A stretch of 64,000 nt of DNA from NCBI RefSeq assembly GCF_000150955.2, contig NC_011669.1, forward strand, positions 2,362,993 through 2,426,992. Reading direction: 5' to 3'. This stretch comes from Phaeodactylum tricornutum CCAP 1055/1 (lineage: Eukaryota > Bacillariophyta > Bacillariophyceae > Surirellales > Neidiaceae). Every line of letters starts with the position of its first letter. Position 1 is the first letter of the stretch. Positions 11,442-22,029 of this stretch are shown piece after piece. A program made the position numbers and the translations under genes. Under the pieces are notes generated by a model that saw only the letters and a list, made by a program, of their open reading frames with translations, was not told the DNA's origin and did not search any database.

Positions 11442-13229
11442 ATGAGAATGACCGTTCTTTCCCGACGGCTATTCAAGCGACTGCGTCCCGACCGAATACT
11501 CCGTATCTACCCAAAGCATGTTCCCCTACAGTGGTGGCGGTGTTGTTGTTGGTGGGGCTGCTACTTGCTGCTGATGACTCGCTCGGCAGTGACCATCTCG
11601 GCGAGTTCGTTGTCGACCGACGAACGGTACCTGTACTACGCCCAAGACGTGGACACGTCGCCCGTCATCGAGTACATGCCCGACGCCGACGCCGCCGATC
11701 CCAACCATCCCGACTTTCTCTATCGTCCACAAGCTCACGGACCTCGAATTGTGGAATTCTACGCACACTGGTGTCCCCACTGTCGGCGCTTTCGGGATCA
11801 CTACGTACAATTCGCGGGACAACTCGTCGCCATGGCCAAAGACCAAAAGGTCGAACCCCCGCTGCGCGTCTACGCCATTTCCTGCGTAGCGCACAAAGCC
11901 ATCTGCCGCGATCAAGGCGTCAAAGGATACCCCAGTCTCAAAGTGTTCCCCGCCTATTCTCTCAACGCAACGGCGGAACCCTCCTACTTTCGACTCCACC
12001 CGTTTAGCGTTCTCGGCAGTATGGGCATCGACTTTGACGTCGACAACCACGCCCAGTTTGCCGTAGCCGATACGTCAATGACGGCCGCCTCGGCGGCCGT
12101 GACTAGTCACACGCATTCGTCCTTTCTGCGTCGGAACTGGTTCGGGAGTCTCACCAGTACCACGGACGGTACCCTCCGTGAACGCCAAACCCACGTTGCC
12201 GATCTGGACAGTACCCGTCGGACCAAGCAAAACGTTTTTGACGATGCCTACCGATCCTTCGATTTCGCCATCCGTACCGCCGTCTTCATGACCAACGGTC
12301 CTTTGGAACACAACGCGACCAGAGACGCCTTGCACGACTGGTTGTCCCTGCTACAAAAGGCCACGCCACCAACCTGGTCGACGTTACAGAAACCCGTACG
12401 GGCACTCCTGGGCAACTTTGACGAAATCGTGCGCGGCGAAGACCACTTGCTCGCAGTGTACGAAAAGGTAGCCTCGCCGCCCGCATCGCATCAGTGGAGT
12501 GACGACTGCTCGCACGGCCAAAAAGGTGCCGGCTACACGTGCGGCCTCTGGCAACTCTTCCACATTGTCACCGTGGGTGCCACGGAATGGAATCTTATGC
12601 TCTTGGAAGAGAATTCACCCAATCTTCTCGACCTGACCGACACCGCTGACACGTTCCGGAACTACGTCCAGCATTTCTTCGGTTGCGAAGTTTGTCGGCT
12701 CAATTTCGTCTCGGCCTACGACGCCTGCGCGCACGATCGGTGCCACCGCTTGGACCCTACCGACCAGTCCCGGACCGCCTGGATCCAACTACCCCTCTGG
12801 TTGTTCGAAACGCACAATGCCGTCAATGCTAGACTCCTTCGCGAACAGGCCGAACGGGAAGGATGGAACGTTACCCTCGCCGACCAGCGCGCCCGGGAGT
12901 TTCCCTCGCGCCACGCCTGTCCCGTGTGTTGGAAAGCTGACGGGAGCTGGGACGAAGATATGGTGTACCAGTTCCTGCGACTCGAATACTGGCCCGAAGA
13001 CTCGGTGGCGGTAGACCTTCGGGAGCAGTTGGCCCAGCGCATTCGGGTACAACAGGAAGGCTGGGATTCCCAGCGTGACCCGAACGATCCGGACGACGAT
13101 CGGAACGTCCCCGTCCCACCCGTGGCCTTACAGCTGGTTCCGTTGATGGTTGTGGTAGGACTAGTGGCCGCCTGGTACACGAAACGTAACGAGCGGCTGA
13201 GGACGGGTCGGCACAAACGGATCGCCTGA
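11442..13229 (+). CDS. Quiescin-type sulfhydryl oxidase (thioredoxin + ERV/ALR domains), copy 1
   Basis: QSOX enzymes make disulfides in secretory proteins and reduce O2 to H2O2. The 595-residue, single-exon protein has a basic N-terminus and a hydrophobic Trp/Cys-rich segment (about 30-48) acting as signal or anchor. The thioredoxin domain has active site WCPHC (Cys111/Cys114) and the cis-Pro loop VKGYPSLKVF. The FAD-binding ERV/ALR domain starts near 367 (CGLWQLFHIVTVG), with the catalytic pair CEVC near 415, the FAD-contact motif ETHNAVNARL, and a C-terminal CPVC near 493. A transmembrane helix (about 560-580) with a basic tail follows, so the enzyme is probably ER- or Golgi-membrane bound with a lumenal active site. 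It lies tail to tail with a second QSOX-like gene 232 bases away. Confidence 0.9.
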   Translation: MRMTVLSRRLFKRLRPDRILRIYPKHVPLQWWRCCCWWGCYLLLMTRSAVTISASSLSTDERYLYYAQDVDTSPVIEYMPDADAADPNHPDFLYRPQAHGPRIVEFYAHWCPHCRRFRDHYVQFAGQLVAMAKDQKVEPPLRVYAISCVAHKAICRDQGVKGYPSLKVFPAYSLNATAEPSYFRLHPFSVLGSMGIDFDVDNHAQFAVADTSMTAASAAVTSHTHSSFLRRNWFGSLTSTTDGTLRERQTHVADLDSTRRTKQNVFDDAYRSFDFAIRTAVFMTNGPLEHNATRDALHDWLSLLQKATPPTWSTLQKPVRALLGNFDEIVRGEDHLLAVYEKVASPPASHQWSDDCSHGQKGAGYTCGLWQLFHIVTVGATEWNLMLLEENSPNLLDLTDTADTFRNYVQHFFGCEVCRLNFVSAYDACAHDRCHRLDPTDQSRTAWIQLPLWLFETHNAVNARLLREQAEREGWNVTLADQRAREFPSRHACPVCWKADGSWDEDMVYQFLRLEYWPEDSVAVDLREQLAQRIRVQQEGWDSQRDPNDPDDDRNVPVPPVALQLVPLMVVVGLVAAWYTKRNERLRTGRHKRIA

Positions 13230-13461
13230 CGCCAGGGGAATGAATCGGCACTTTCGTAACACGCAACGGGGAACACGTGTACGGATACGGAAGGCTTCAC
13301 TCGATGCTCTTTGCGTGCCGTGTCATTCGGTTTTGAGGACCAACCGGGATGGGGGTTCATCTACATATAGTGTGTATACTAGGATCCATAAATGAGCTGC
13401 TTGACTGTGAAACTAAGTAGATTGACGGTTTGTTATCTAAAACAAAGGCTAAACGGAGATC

Positions 13462-16371
13462 TCAAACCGAACGCTTGTCCACGCCGACGGAGCCTTTCGG
13501 CCTCATTTTCCGTGCCATAATCAGGGATTGTTGGAGACTTTTCGGACCGAGACTCTTACGCATCACGAAAGCCAAGTACGCACCAATGCACAACAGGATG
13601 AGTGTCAAGACCTTGGATCCGGACTCGTGTTCGTCGTAAAACTGTATTACACGATCAATGGAATCTTCCAAACCAGGCCAGTAGGTTTGTTCCAAGTACG
13701 TAAAGACGGCATCCTCGTCGAACGTACCGTCCGCCTTGATGCATTCTGTACATGACAAGGTCGAAGGCCAAACCACGCTGACCTGTTCAAACAGTCCTGC
13801 TGCTCCGGGACCGGACTCCGCACGACGCCATGTGCGTTGCTGCATTTGTTTGCGTTTGTTGTCCGTGCGTTCGTTCAAAACATGGACACTCACGTCGTTG
13901 TGGAATTCCCAGAGCCATTTCGCCAATTCCTTCCAGTCCGAATCGGTAGCATCGTGCGCATCCGTAGCGAGACGACCGCAGCGGCGATTCATGTCACACT
14001 GATCGTACTGGACCAGAAAGTGCTTCGAGCATTCGGTACAGCTAAAGAAATGCGCCATGTACTCGCGCAGAGTATCCGCAGCTTCCATGGGCGCGAAGAC
14101 ACGGATGTCCCGACGCAGTCCCGTAGCCACAAGGTTCTTGCCACCTCGGTGTTCTGCCACACCAACAGTCATGACGTGCAGCAACTTCCAGAATCCGCAA
14201 GTAAAACCGTTGACGTTTCGACCACCTTTGGTGCAAGAGCGACTCCAGTTCCTGCGTTGAATCGGGTGTTTGTCGAGAATATCGTGCAAGTTCTTGCTCC
14301 CTTGGGCAATATAATCCAGGTTGTCCAAAAGATCGTCAATGATCTCGTGGAGTCCCCATTCCTGTGGCAGCGAGCCACTCAGTAAATCCAACCAGTCTTT
14401 GAGCGCACGCTTCTTTTTGCCTGTCAATGGTTTTGGATCTTGAAAGACTCCATAGCGGAGCCCTCGGAGAAACGACAGGGAGGAGTCGAGGATGAGCATC
14501 TCCTCGTCATCCATGCGTACTACTCTTTTGAGTATTGGAAGCTGCTCCACCAAGCGCGGCTTGGCCACTTCCTTTTTGAAGGGCAGCGACGTGTAATTCC
14601 CGATACGGTTTCCGATACCTTTAGACGAAACGTACTTGGCGGCCCTTTTCTTGCCAAACTTTTTCTCCAGCAACTTTGCCAAACGTTCCGAGGACTCTTT
14701 CTGGCGTTGTTTGTATTCCAGTGTTCCCGGCGTATTGGCCCTCATAGCCTTCGAGGCACCGTCCCGGACTACAGGACCCAGTGGCTTTACTTGACGATCC
14801 TTTCGCAGTCCGACAAACTTACGTTTCTTCTGTTCGGCGGCCCGTTTCTGGCGTAGGACGTCGCGGTACTTGTCCATATCTCGAGGGGCAAACTGCGCGG
14901 TGACGGCTCCGGGTTTGCGCTGGACGGGACCGGGAAGGTCGGAGGACTCCGACTCGTCACCGCCACGTTTCTGAGCCTCGAAGAATAGGTCCATTCCGTA
15001 GGGGTCTTGTTCACTCTCCTGGTCTTCGCTTTCGTCGAGATCTTCGTCGTCGCGGTTGTCACTGTAGTATTCTTCCGCGTCAGGGTCGTCTCGATCGTCG
15101 GCGGATTGATCAAAGCCTTCATCGGGGGAATCATCAATATCCACGTTAAAAAGACCGTTCCCGACGGTGGGGTCCTCGCCCGAGTAGTGCTTCCGTGTAT
15201 CTTGCGAGTCGGCGGGTTCGTCTTCTGTTTTTTCGTCGGCACTCGGATCGTTGGAATTGGGCACGTCGTCACCGGTGGGGTGGGGTCGCAGATCCGGAAT
15301 AGGAACGTGAAGTTCGAAAGATACTTTGCCGTCCAGACTCGGGTCGTTGGAGTTTTCGTCGGGTTGGTCCACCGTTTGCTCCGAGTCATCGTTGGGTGGC
15401 TCGTCCGAGTCTCCTGCTTCGGTACCGTCTTCCAGAAGTCGGGCCGTCCGACCGACGGTCCCGGTGGACGTACCGCCAAGGACCGGTCCGAGCTTCAAGG
15501 CGGAGGCAATGCCTCGCACCGTGTAAGAGTTCTTGGACAACACTGTCGGTTCGGCAGTAGAGGCCGACAGGGCCAAGATCTGCGGAAACCCTCGAACTGT
15601 TTAACACCACATTGCAGTCGAAAACCAATTGAAAGTAGACGGAAAAGACGTGAGTGGCAGAACGAAGTAACGCAAGGTAGTCAATGGAGCAAGACGAAAG
15701 CGAAACGTTCAGAGTGATTCCACTCGCATTCCCATATACCCCCACGTCCACGTCAACTTCGCACACACACACACACACACACACAGAGACGTACCGTTGT
15801 ATTTCTGACACATGTCACTGTGAGCGACACAGGAAACCGCGTAAAACTCCACGTCGGGATACTTCTGTCCCACGTCTCGCGCCAATCGGACGTATTTGGG
15901 TTTGAAGTGACGACAGTGCGGCTAACGCACAAAAAAAGTAAGTCAATTACAGCATGGCACGAAACAATGCGTGTAGGAGTGGCCAGGTGTGAGTGACATT
16001 GTGAGTTTAAAAGCAGTCCATCGCACGGTAGTCGACTAAAGACCTCCTACCAATGTACAACGGTACACAGCAAGAGTCGTCTCCGCAATGCACAAGGGCT
16101 AGCTAAGCGCTTTCGCTTCACTTACACAATACGGTGAGTAGAACTCGACAATGCGGGGATGTTCGGATTGTTCGAACAATCCGTCGAGAGGAATCCCGTC
16201 TTTGGTCGCCCGGTACTCTTGCACGTACGTCGAGGCATCCGTGTCGCCGTAATAAAGGTAGAATTCTTCGGTAGATCCGGCAGCAATCGTCGTTCTACTC
16301 AGCCATAGAGCGACCCCACAGCTCCACGCGATCCAAGTGTTCGTGTACCACGATCGGTATTTTTCCCCCAT
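13462..16371 (-). CDS. Quiescin-type sulfhydryl oxidase, copy 2 (three exons, acidic linker)
   Basis: I place exons at 16371-16126, 15921-15795 and 15596-13462 (2,508 bases, 835 residues). The joins give a continuous thioredoxin domain: RIVEFYSPYC, then PHCRHFKPKY, then NVRGFPQIL. Intron 1 falls inside the CPHC active site (residues 82-85), between Cys and Pro. The cis-Pro is in GFP near 129. A long Asp/Glu/Ser-rich, probably disordered linker (about 190-340) separates this from the ERV/ALR domain, which starts near 592 (CGFWKLLHVMTVG), with FSCTEC near 645 and FHNDVS replacing the usual HNxVN. A distal CTEC lies near 739 and a C-terminal membrane helix near 790-810. It is inverted relative to copy 1 but much diverged, so the duplication is old. 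Intron 2 contains a CA microsatellite. Confidence 0.87.
15762..15785. repeat. (CA)12 microsatellite in an intron of QSOX copy 2
   Basis: Twelve uninterrupted CA units inside intron 2 (15597-15794), next to the 5' splice site on the minus strand. Length polymorphism is likely. Confidence 0.95.
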
Positions 16372-17184
16372 AGTGCTGATGAATGTTGTTGGATGGTGTT
16401 GTTGTTGTTAAAGACTATCACCGACAAGCAATCTTCACTGGATGTAGGAAACCAACAAAGAGACGAGAGAAGATGGCAAAAGGCGCAAGTCTCTCGGTAG
16501 TCGAAGAAGTATGCACCCTTCACCAACGAAGTACGCCGAGTCTACCGAATGAAATCGTTGTTGCCCACGATAGAGAGTCGTGTTGCTGTTGTGGCAACCC
16601 CCTTCCAAAGACTCTCCGTAGATACCGTAGATTCCCGCAGAGAATATCTCACGTGGTACTACTGCAATACATTGTACTGTGTACTGTATCTTCGGTACCC
16701 GAAACGAGGAGCGCAAAACTACACACCGACACTAACTGTGACAAATGACTGTTCGCGGATCCGTTCGGAACACGAACCGTAAGGGAATGGTCGTTCACGA
16801 AAGCAACGCATCAAACGGGTCCCAAGTCGATCTCACGACTCATTGTCAACGACGACCAACAGTGTCTGTCCGTGGTGTGCCCTCGGGAATTCCGATCCCT
16901 TCGGTAGTAGCCGCATACCGTAGCGTTCCTACTGGTACTTTCCGTAGACAGACAGACTACGTCTCACAAGGCATCGCGGTACAGGGATACGCTGGGAGCA
17001 CCGAAACCTCTCACCGTCAATCAACACAGTACGTCCAGTGACAATTGCTACCGCCGCCGCACTCTCCCACACTATTCCCGTCGCTCTGATGCGCCGTGCC
17101 CGTCTCCCAGCTCTACATTCACACTCGACGCCGTAAAACCCCCCCCATACCCACTGCGCTTGTAACACTTGTCATGTTGTCGCA
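16372..17184. other. Intergenic region between QSOX copy 2 and uS15
   Basis: About 810 bases between divergent genes, so it should hold both promoters. Only short overlapping frames without recognisable domains are present. Nothing else seen. Confidence 0.4.
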
Positions 17185-17835
17185 ATGGTTATCTCTGTCG
17201 CGATATGGGCTTGCGGGACGCCGGCCGTCCCGGCTCTCTTCTCCGTCCCGGGAGCGTCGTCCCAGCGCTCGCGTTGGACCAAGGCCAAGATAAAGCGCAC
17301 GGCGCGGTACAAGCGTCGTCAAGAGCTCGACGCTGCGGGCATAGCCTTGCCCAATCCGCCCTACTACTTTCCAAGGGACCTGCCGGTAGTGAACGCCGTC
17401 GACCGCGGCGGCATCCAAGCCGAAATTGCCGAACACGACGCCCGCATCGCGGCACAACTCCAAGCCCAACTCGTCACGCAGAAAACCCCGTTGCGCTTCA
17501 ATATGACAGGGTTGCGTATGAGCGACCGCGTGCGACAGCTCTTTGATCTGCACAACGGCAGTCAGCGAGAAGTCGTGCAAGCGCAAAAACAACAAGGAAT
17601 GGAGCTCTTTCAACTCCGCCAAGGCGACACGGGCTCGTCCGCGGTACAGGTCGTCGCACTGACGACCCGTATACAGCAACTGCAAACACACATGGCACAG
17701 CATAAGAAGGATAAGCACAGCAAGCGCGGATTGGATGCACTCTACGTGCGACGACGAAAACTGTTGGATTATATGGAACGCCGAGAATTCGAATCCTACC
17801 GACGGGTCGTCAAGACTCTGGGGTTGACGCGCTAA
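17185..17835 (+). CDS. Organellar ribosomal protein uS15 (bacterial type)
   Basis: The C-terminal half (about residues 131-216) is a full bacterial-type S15 domain that binds small-subunit rRNA. GDTGSSAVQVVALTTRI matches the GDTGSPEVQVALLT signature. It is followed by HSKRGLDALYVRRRKLLDY and a terminal YRRVVKTLGL. The N-terminal extension of about 100 residues is expected of a nuclear-encoded organellar protein. It starts with a hydrophobic stretch (to about residue 25) and then turns basic. The stretch could be a signal peptide for plastid import (VPALFSVP) or part of a mitochondrial presequence. I cannot decide between the two. Single exon. Confidence 0.88.
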   Translation: MVISVAIWACGTPAVPALFSVPGASSQRSRWTKAKIKRTARYKRRQELDAAGIALPNPPYYFPRDLPVVNAVDRGGIQAEIAEHDARIAAQLQAQLVTQKTPLRFNMTGLRMSDRVRQLFDLHNGSQREVVQAQKQQGMELFQLRQGDTGSSAVQVVALTTRIQQLQTHMAQHKKDKHSKRGLDALYVRRRKLLDYMERREFESYRRVVKTLGLTR

Positions 17836-18446
17836 GCCTACAACGAAAACAATCTAACAAAACACTACTAATAAGGAGTAACCCAAACTACAGCAGTAAA
17901 GGAATAACCCAAACGACCTTGAACGGACCGGACCGTGAGCGACACGGATCCTCTGTATAACTTTACGGATCTGACCATTCGTTTTGTTCGTTGGGGCTTT
18001 GCCAGCGTTCGTGTCCCTCGCATTACCTTTTCGTTACCTCTAGTCGGGAGCGCTTTCCTGTGGCGATTGCGGCAACACTAACGCAGTGCTGGAGTCCGTA
18101 ACGGAGCAAAGCACAGGGGACGATTTGGCTGGGGTGTCTTGCATACCATACCAGGCACCTGGTGGAACGATCCAGCTTCCTTCTACACAAAGATTCCTTC
18201 CCTTTCAGTCGTAGAATAGAGAGACGAATCATTGAACAGTAAACATTGGCTGAAGCAGAGCTAAGCTTCGTTCACTTTCTGCAAACAAAAAGGCTCGATC
18301 AACGAAACAAACAAACATAGAGACAGACGCTTGTTAGAGTTCGAAGTATGTGTATGTACTACAGTATCCGACAATAATTGAACTCCAGAATACGCCAATG
18401 CAAAACCGCCCACAACGGGCGATTCCGTTGTATTTCGCCGCGTCGA
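17836..18446. other. Convergent intergenic region
   Basis: About 610 bases between the 3' ends of uS15 and the COPI-associated gene. It contains one ACAGTAA heptamer (18236). No gene or RNA recognised. Confidence 0.4.
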
Positions 18447-19325
18447 CTAGACCGACAAAAAGCTGCCTCCCAGAACCGACGCTGCGGAGGCTGGTTCCGC
18501 GGCATTGGCGTTCCACCAGCGCGCAAAGTCGTCCCACGAAATCTCCCCACTGGTGTTTTCCGTGGGTACGTGCGCGTACACTACTTCTAACTCGTGTCGA
18601 CCGAGATTCGTCATGCCGATGGAGGCAACAAAGGTCTGGAATTCTTCGGCGTTGAGGGTTCCGTTGCCGCGTTCGTTGGCCGTGGTGAACTGCTGTCGCA
18701 AGGAATCCACCGGATGTGCGTGTGCCGCCGCCCGCAATTTGCGATTGGCTTGGTATCCGAGTACTAGATACAGAATACCGATGATCATGACGAATCCACC
18801 AATGACGGAATTCATGAGACCGCCTTCGGAAAAGTGCAAGCTTCCGGCGACGAAGTAGAGCAACCCGCGGCCCCACACGAATTTGAGAAAGCGAGCGTTG
18901 GCGTGAACGCGTGCAGTCAAGACGCGTAGAATAGTCGCCGATGTGTTGGTAGCGGTGGTGGAATCGTTACGGAGGCCCGCCGCGAAAGACGGCGATTCCA
19001 GCAAGAGCATGAGTCCGCCCAACGCAAAGGTGTACACTTCCAACAATGCGTGGATGAGATGCAGGGTGAGGAGACTGAAGACGAACCCGCCAAAGGCCGA
19101 CGCGCACAACACTATACCCGCCAGCTGCGCCAAAACACGAACGGATACATGTCCCTCTTGTACGCTGCGCTGCAGATCGTGGGCCTGGCGCTGGGCAAAA
19201 GTACCGGCTGTTTGGACGTGATCGGACGACCAGAAGTTCTGAAAAAGCGCCTTGGCTCCGTCCAGCGATGCACCAGGACCGGAACTACCGCCTCCCTTGA
19301 GAGGAGTTGATTCACTGCTGGACAT
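18447..19325 (-). CDS. COPI-associated / TVP15-like membrane protein with EF-hand-like tail
   Basis: A 292-residue protein. A soluble N-terminus (1-85) is followed by a four-helix membrane domain (about 90-215). Its hydrophobic segments (AGIVLCASAFGGFVFSLL, FALGGLMLLLES, GRGLLYFVAGSL, VIGGFVMIIGILYLVLG) match the COPI-associated/TVP15 family, in which a GRG-x3-F pattern is typical. A C-terminal region (about 220-282) looks like a pair of degenerate EF-hands, with RGNGTLNAEEFQTFV as one loop and TSGEISWDDFARWW as the other. The role would be in Golgi/vesicle membranes, with possible calcium sensing. The start at 19325 is the first ATG in frame. The membrane family call is fairly firm. Calcium binding is inferred. 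Confidence 0.72.
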   Translation of the reverse strand: MSSSESTPLKGGGSSGPGASLDGAKALFQNFWSSDHVQTAGTFAQRQAHDLQRSVQEGHVSVRVLAQLAGIVLCASAFGGFVFSLLTLHLIHALLEVYTFALGGLMLLLESPSFAAGLRNDSTTATNTSATILRVLTARVHANARFLKFVWGRGLLYFVAGSLHFSEGGLMNSVIGGFVMIIGILYLVLGYQANRKLRAAAHAHPVDSLRQQFTTANERGNGTLNAEEFQTFVASIGMTNLGRHELEVVYAHVPTENTSGEISWDDFARWWNANAAEPASAASVLGGSFLSV

Positions 19326-20299
19326 GACGATAGTAGAGTGTCGTTTCGATTGCAATGGTAGGGAAAAGGTTGTGCTCGAGAGAGAGAATGCGAGAAAATG
19401 GGTTGGGAAACGAATCTTACCTGGAAGCAGAATTTGCGTCGCCTTTTGGGAGGGAGCTCTACTAGCTAGCTAGGTTCCGCATTTGGAATAGACTTGTGAC
19501 TTTGAATCACCCAACGGTTGGTGAACATGCCAGTCGTCAGAACGCGTGATTGACTTTGACTCTAGTGGACTATTCACTCAACTGGAGAGTACATTCTTGG
19601 TTGCCGGTAGGACATGGCTTGGTTGAGCTTAATAAGTCTTTGATTCTTCGTTCCTTTCCAAACACGTACTCTAGAGGCTTTTATTTTGGCCTCTTGCTTG
19701 TAAGTGATTTTCATACTTACGCGAGAAAAATTGTACGGAACGGATCCGGTCGCAGACACGAAGGAAGCGTAGCATGTGACTGTGAACGTGTGTGCACTTG
19801 CAACCACGCCTCGTGTTGGAAAGACGCGAACCAGAGTTCGTTCGTTTTGCCGTTTGCTGGCGCCCCCCCGTAGATCCATCCAACCGTACCAATTTCCGGT
19901 CCCCAGCAAGACGCCAGAAACACAGAACACGAACAGTAAAGGCGAAACTTACTGTTAGTCGGGTGCGCGCTGTTTCGTCAACCACGCAGAAAAAATCTAC
20001 GAGTCAGTCCATTCCTTTGGTTGTCACTCATTGCTGCACTACACAACACTAACGAGCTCGGTTTCCTCTTTTGGTTGGCGGATTCGGTGCAAGCTCCAAC
20101 TGTGTCTGGCCGACTGGATTGGACGGACAAGATCAGGTCCGCCAAGGAGAAGGCCGCTCCTTCCTCTGTATTCGTCGTTGCCTGTCTCCTCGTGTTTGTT
20201 CTCTAGAGTTTGCGAGACGGGTTTGCTCGTCCCACTCGTCTTCTTACTTGAACAAGACCAAAGTGGTAGACCGCACCGTTGTCCCGTCACATACACACA
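19326..20299. promoter_or_regulatory. Divergent intergenic region upstream of COPI-associated and cyclin genes
   Basis: About 970 bases without a supportable gene. It includes ACAGTAA (19933) and TTACTGT (19949) as a close inverted pair, about 350 bases upstream of the cyclin start. Confidence 0.4.
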
Positions 20300-21943
20300 A
20301 TGGGCCGGAGAGCCTGCGTGACTCCCTGTTTGGAAACATCCTGTACCGCGGATACCCACACCAACAATCCATCCACACCGAAACTGAGCTCCGCGCCGGA
20401 TACGCCCAATTCGCTAGTAGACCAAGACGTTTCCATTCGCAGCGTCCTGCAGTTTGCACACCAACATACGCAACGCGCAGATTCACAAGGAATGAAATTG
20501 CAAGCACCCGCAGAAGGCAGCGGTCCACCGGAAGACTCGATCGAAGATTCTTCCTTGCCCCGAGGCGACGTCGAATCTCTTCGGGAATCGCAGACGTCTG
20601 CGCCATCCTTGTCCATGCAATTCCCGGGGGCGCAGTTGTCTACTACAGACAATGTGGGAATACCCACCGATGGCGGCCGCGTGAGTGACTCTGTGTCGTC
20701 CCGATGCATCCCATCGAGGGCTTCCCACACTCGGTACGCCCATACCAACGCGCCGCAGACCCCCGCCACGGTACCCGAAATACAAGCTCAGACTCCGCAA
20801 CAGTTGTATCCCGACACTGCTGCTTTGATCCGCACAAACAACGAAGCAGCTTTTCCGCACGACGTTTCCAATCTCAGTATCCGCGATATATTCAACGAAA
20901 ATACGTCGAATCATCAAGACTACTACGGCGTTGACGACCCTACTGCTTCTTGGACATATTCCGACGCCTGTGCTATCCCGTATGGTACCGATCGCCACCA
21001 CACGGAAAATGATAACAGGGGGATGGCTACTCCACCTTCAACCCTGCACACTCCGGTGGCGCCTCTATGCTCACCGGACGAAGATTCGTCCACTGGTCTC
21101 CCGTTACCTCCTCCCGTGATCACGCCCAGCACCCCCACAGCGGAATCGGTCGGTGGAAGCGTAGTCACACTCGCGTCGTCAACCTCTTCGATGCAACCAC
21201 AGTCCGCACGCAGCAAACCGGTTTTGTACAGCGCGATTGGTAGTTTGGAAGATCCCAACAGTACTTCCTTCGCTTCGTGGAGAGACAAGAAATCGTGGCG
21301 AAATCGACCCAAGATTGACTTTCCATCCACGCACTTTTTAAAACCGGTCAACTCGGTAAATTGTGTCACTACGCAATCTCATCGGCCAGTGTCGTCATCT
21401 GGTATGGTGTACGGACTCAAGCAGATTCGACACGTGTACGAGATTCCTACCGAAGCGGAGATTTATGAATTTGGTCACCAGCTTTTCAAAACGGTACAGC
21501 TGTCTTCCGAATGTTCGATTGTATGTTTGATTTACATTGAACGTTTGATGGAGCTTGCCAAAGTGCCGCTGTTGGCCAGTACCTGGCGACCAATTTTCAT
21601 GTGCGGCCTGCTACTAGCGTCAAAGGTCTGGCAGGATTTGAGTTCGTGGAACATCGAATTTGCCAGCGTCTATCCTCAGTACTCCTTGAGCGCGATCAAT
21701 CGATTGGAGCATACCTTTTTGCGCATGATCAAGTGGGAGCTTTACATTTCCAGCTCAAGTTACGCCAAGTACTATTTTGCGCTGCGATCCTTAACCGAAA
21801 AGTCGGACTTTCGACAACGGTACAATCGTATGGTGGGTGGTGTCAATTGCGTGCAGGCGGCAGAAGCACGCAAGATTGAGCAACGGAGTACGCAAGTGAA
21901 AGAAGAGGCCCTGCTACAATTAAGCCGGAGCTGGAATGGATGA
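20300..21943 (+). CDS. Cyclin-Y / PHO80-like cyclin with long disordered N-terminus
   Basis: Cyclins of this class activate PHO85/CDK5-14-type kinases. Residues 1-340 are Ser/Thr/Pro-rich and low in complexity, probably disordered and rich in phosphosites. The cyclin box lies near 375-500: IYEFGHQLFKTVQLSSEC, VCLIYIERLMELAKVPL, WRPIFMCGLLLASKVWQD, WNIEFASVYPQYSL and INRLEHTFLRMIKWEL. The order IYIERL, then LLLASKVWQD, then LE..FL..I.W.L is characteristic of the cyclin-Y/PHO80 class. Single exon. ATG at 20300 is the first in frame. The partner kinase is not known from this window. Confidence 0.85.
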   Translation: MGRRACVTPCLETSCTADTHTNNPSTPKLSSAPDTPNSLVDQDVSIRSVLQFAHQHTQRADSQGMKLQAPAEGSGPPEDSIEDSSLPRGDVESLRESQTSAPSLSMQFPGAQLSTTDNVGIPTDGGRVSDSVSSRCIPSRASHTRYAHTNAPQTPATVPEIQAQTPQQLYPDTAALIRTNNEAAFPHDVSNLSIRDIFNENTSNHQDYYGVDDPTASWTYSDACAIPYGTDRHHTENDNRGMATPPSTLHTPVAPLCSPDEDSSTGLPLPPPVITPSTPTAESVGGSVVTLASSTSSMQPQSARSKPVLYSAIGSLEDPNSTSFASWRDKKSWRNRPKIDFPSTHFLKPVNSVNCVTTQSHRPVSSSGMVYGLKQIRHVYEIPTEAEIYEFGHQLFKTVQLSSECSIVCLIYIERLMELAKVPLLASTWRPIFMCGLLLASKVWQDLSSWNIEFASVYPQYSLSAINRLEHTFLRMIKWELYISSSSYAKYYFALRSLTEKSDFRQRYNRMVGGVNCVQAAEARKIEQRSTQVKEEALLQLSRSWNG

Positions 21944-22029
21944 TGACCAGAAGAAATCGCTTATGTACAGTAAAAACTTTAAAGTTACAAAACAACAGCA
22001 ACACCTTCTCTATGATGTCTATTCTTCGT

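Noticed and set aside
13837-15717. Long open frames antisense to QSOX copy 2
   Set aside because: They follow from codon bias of the real minus-strand gene; the acidic linker read backwards gives Val/Phe-rich nonsense.
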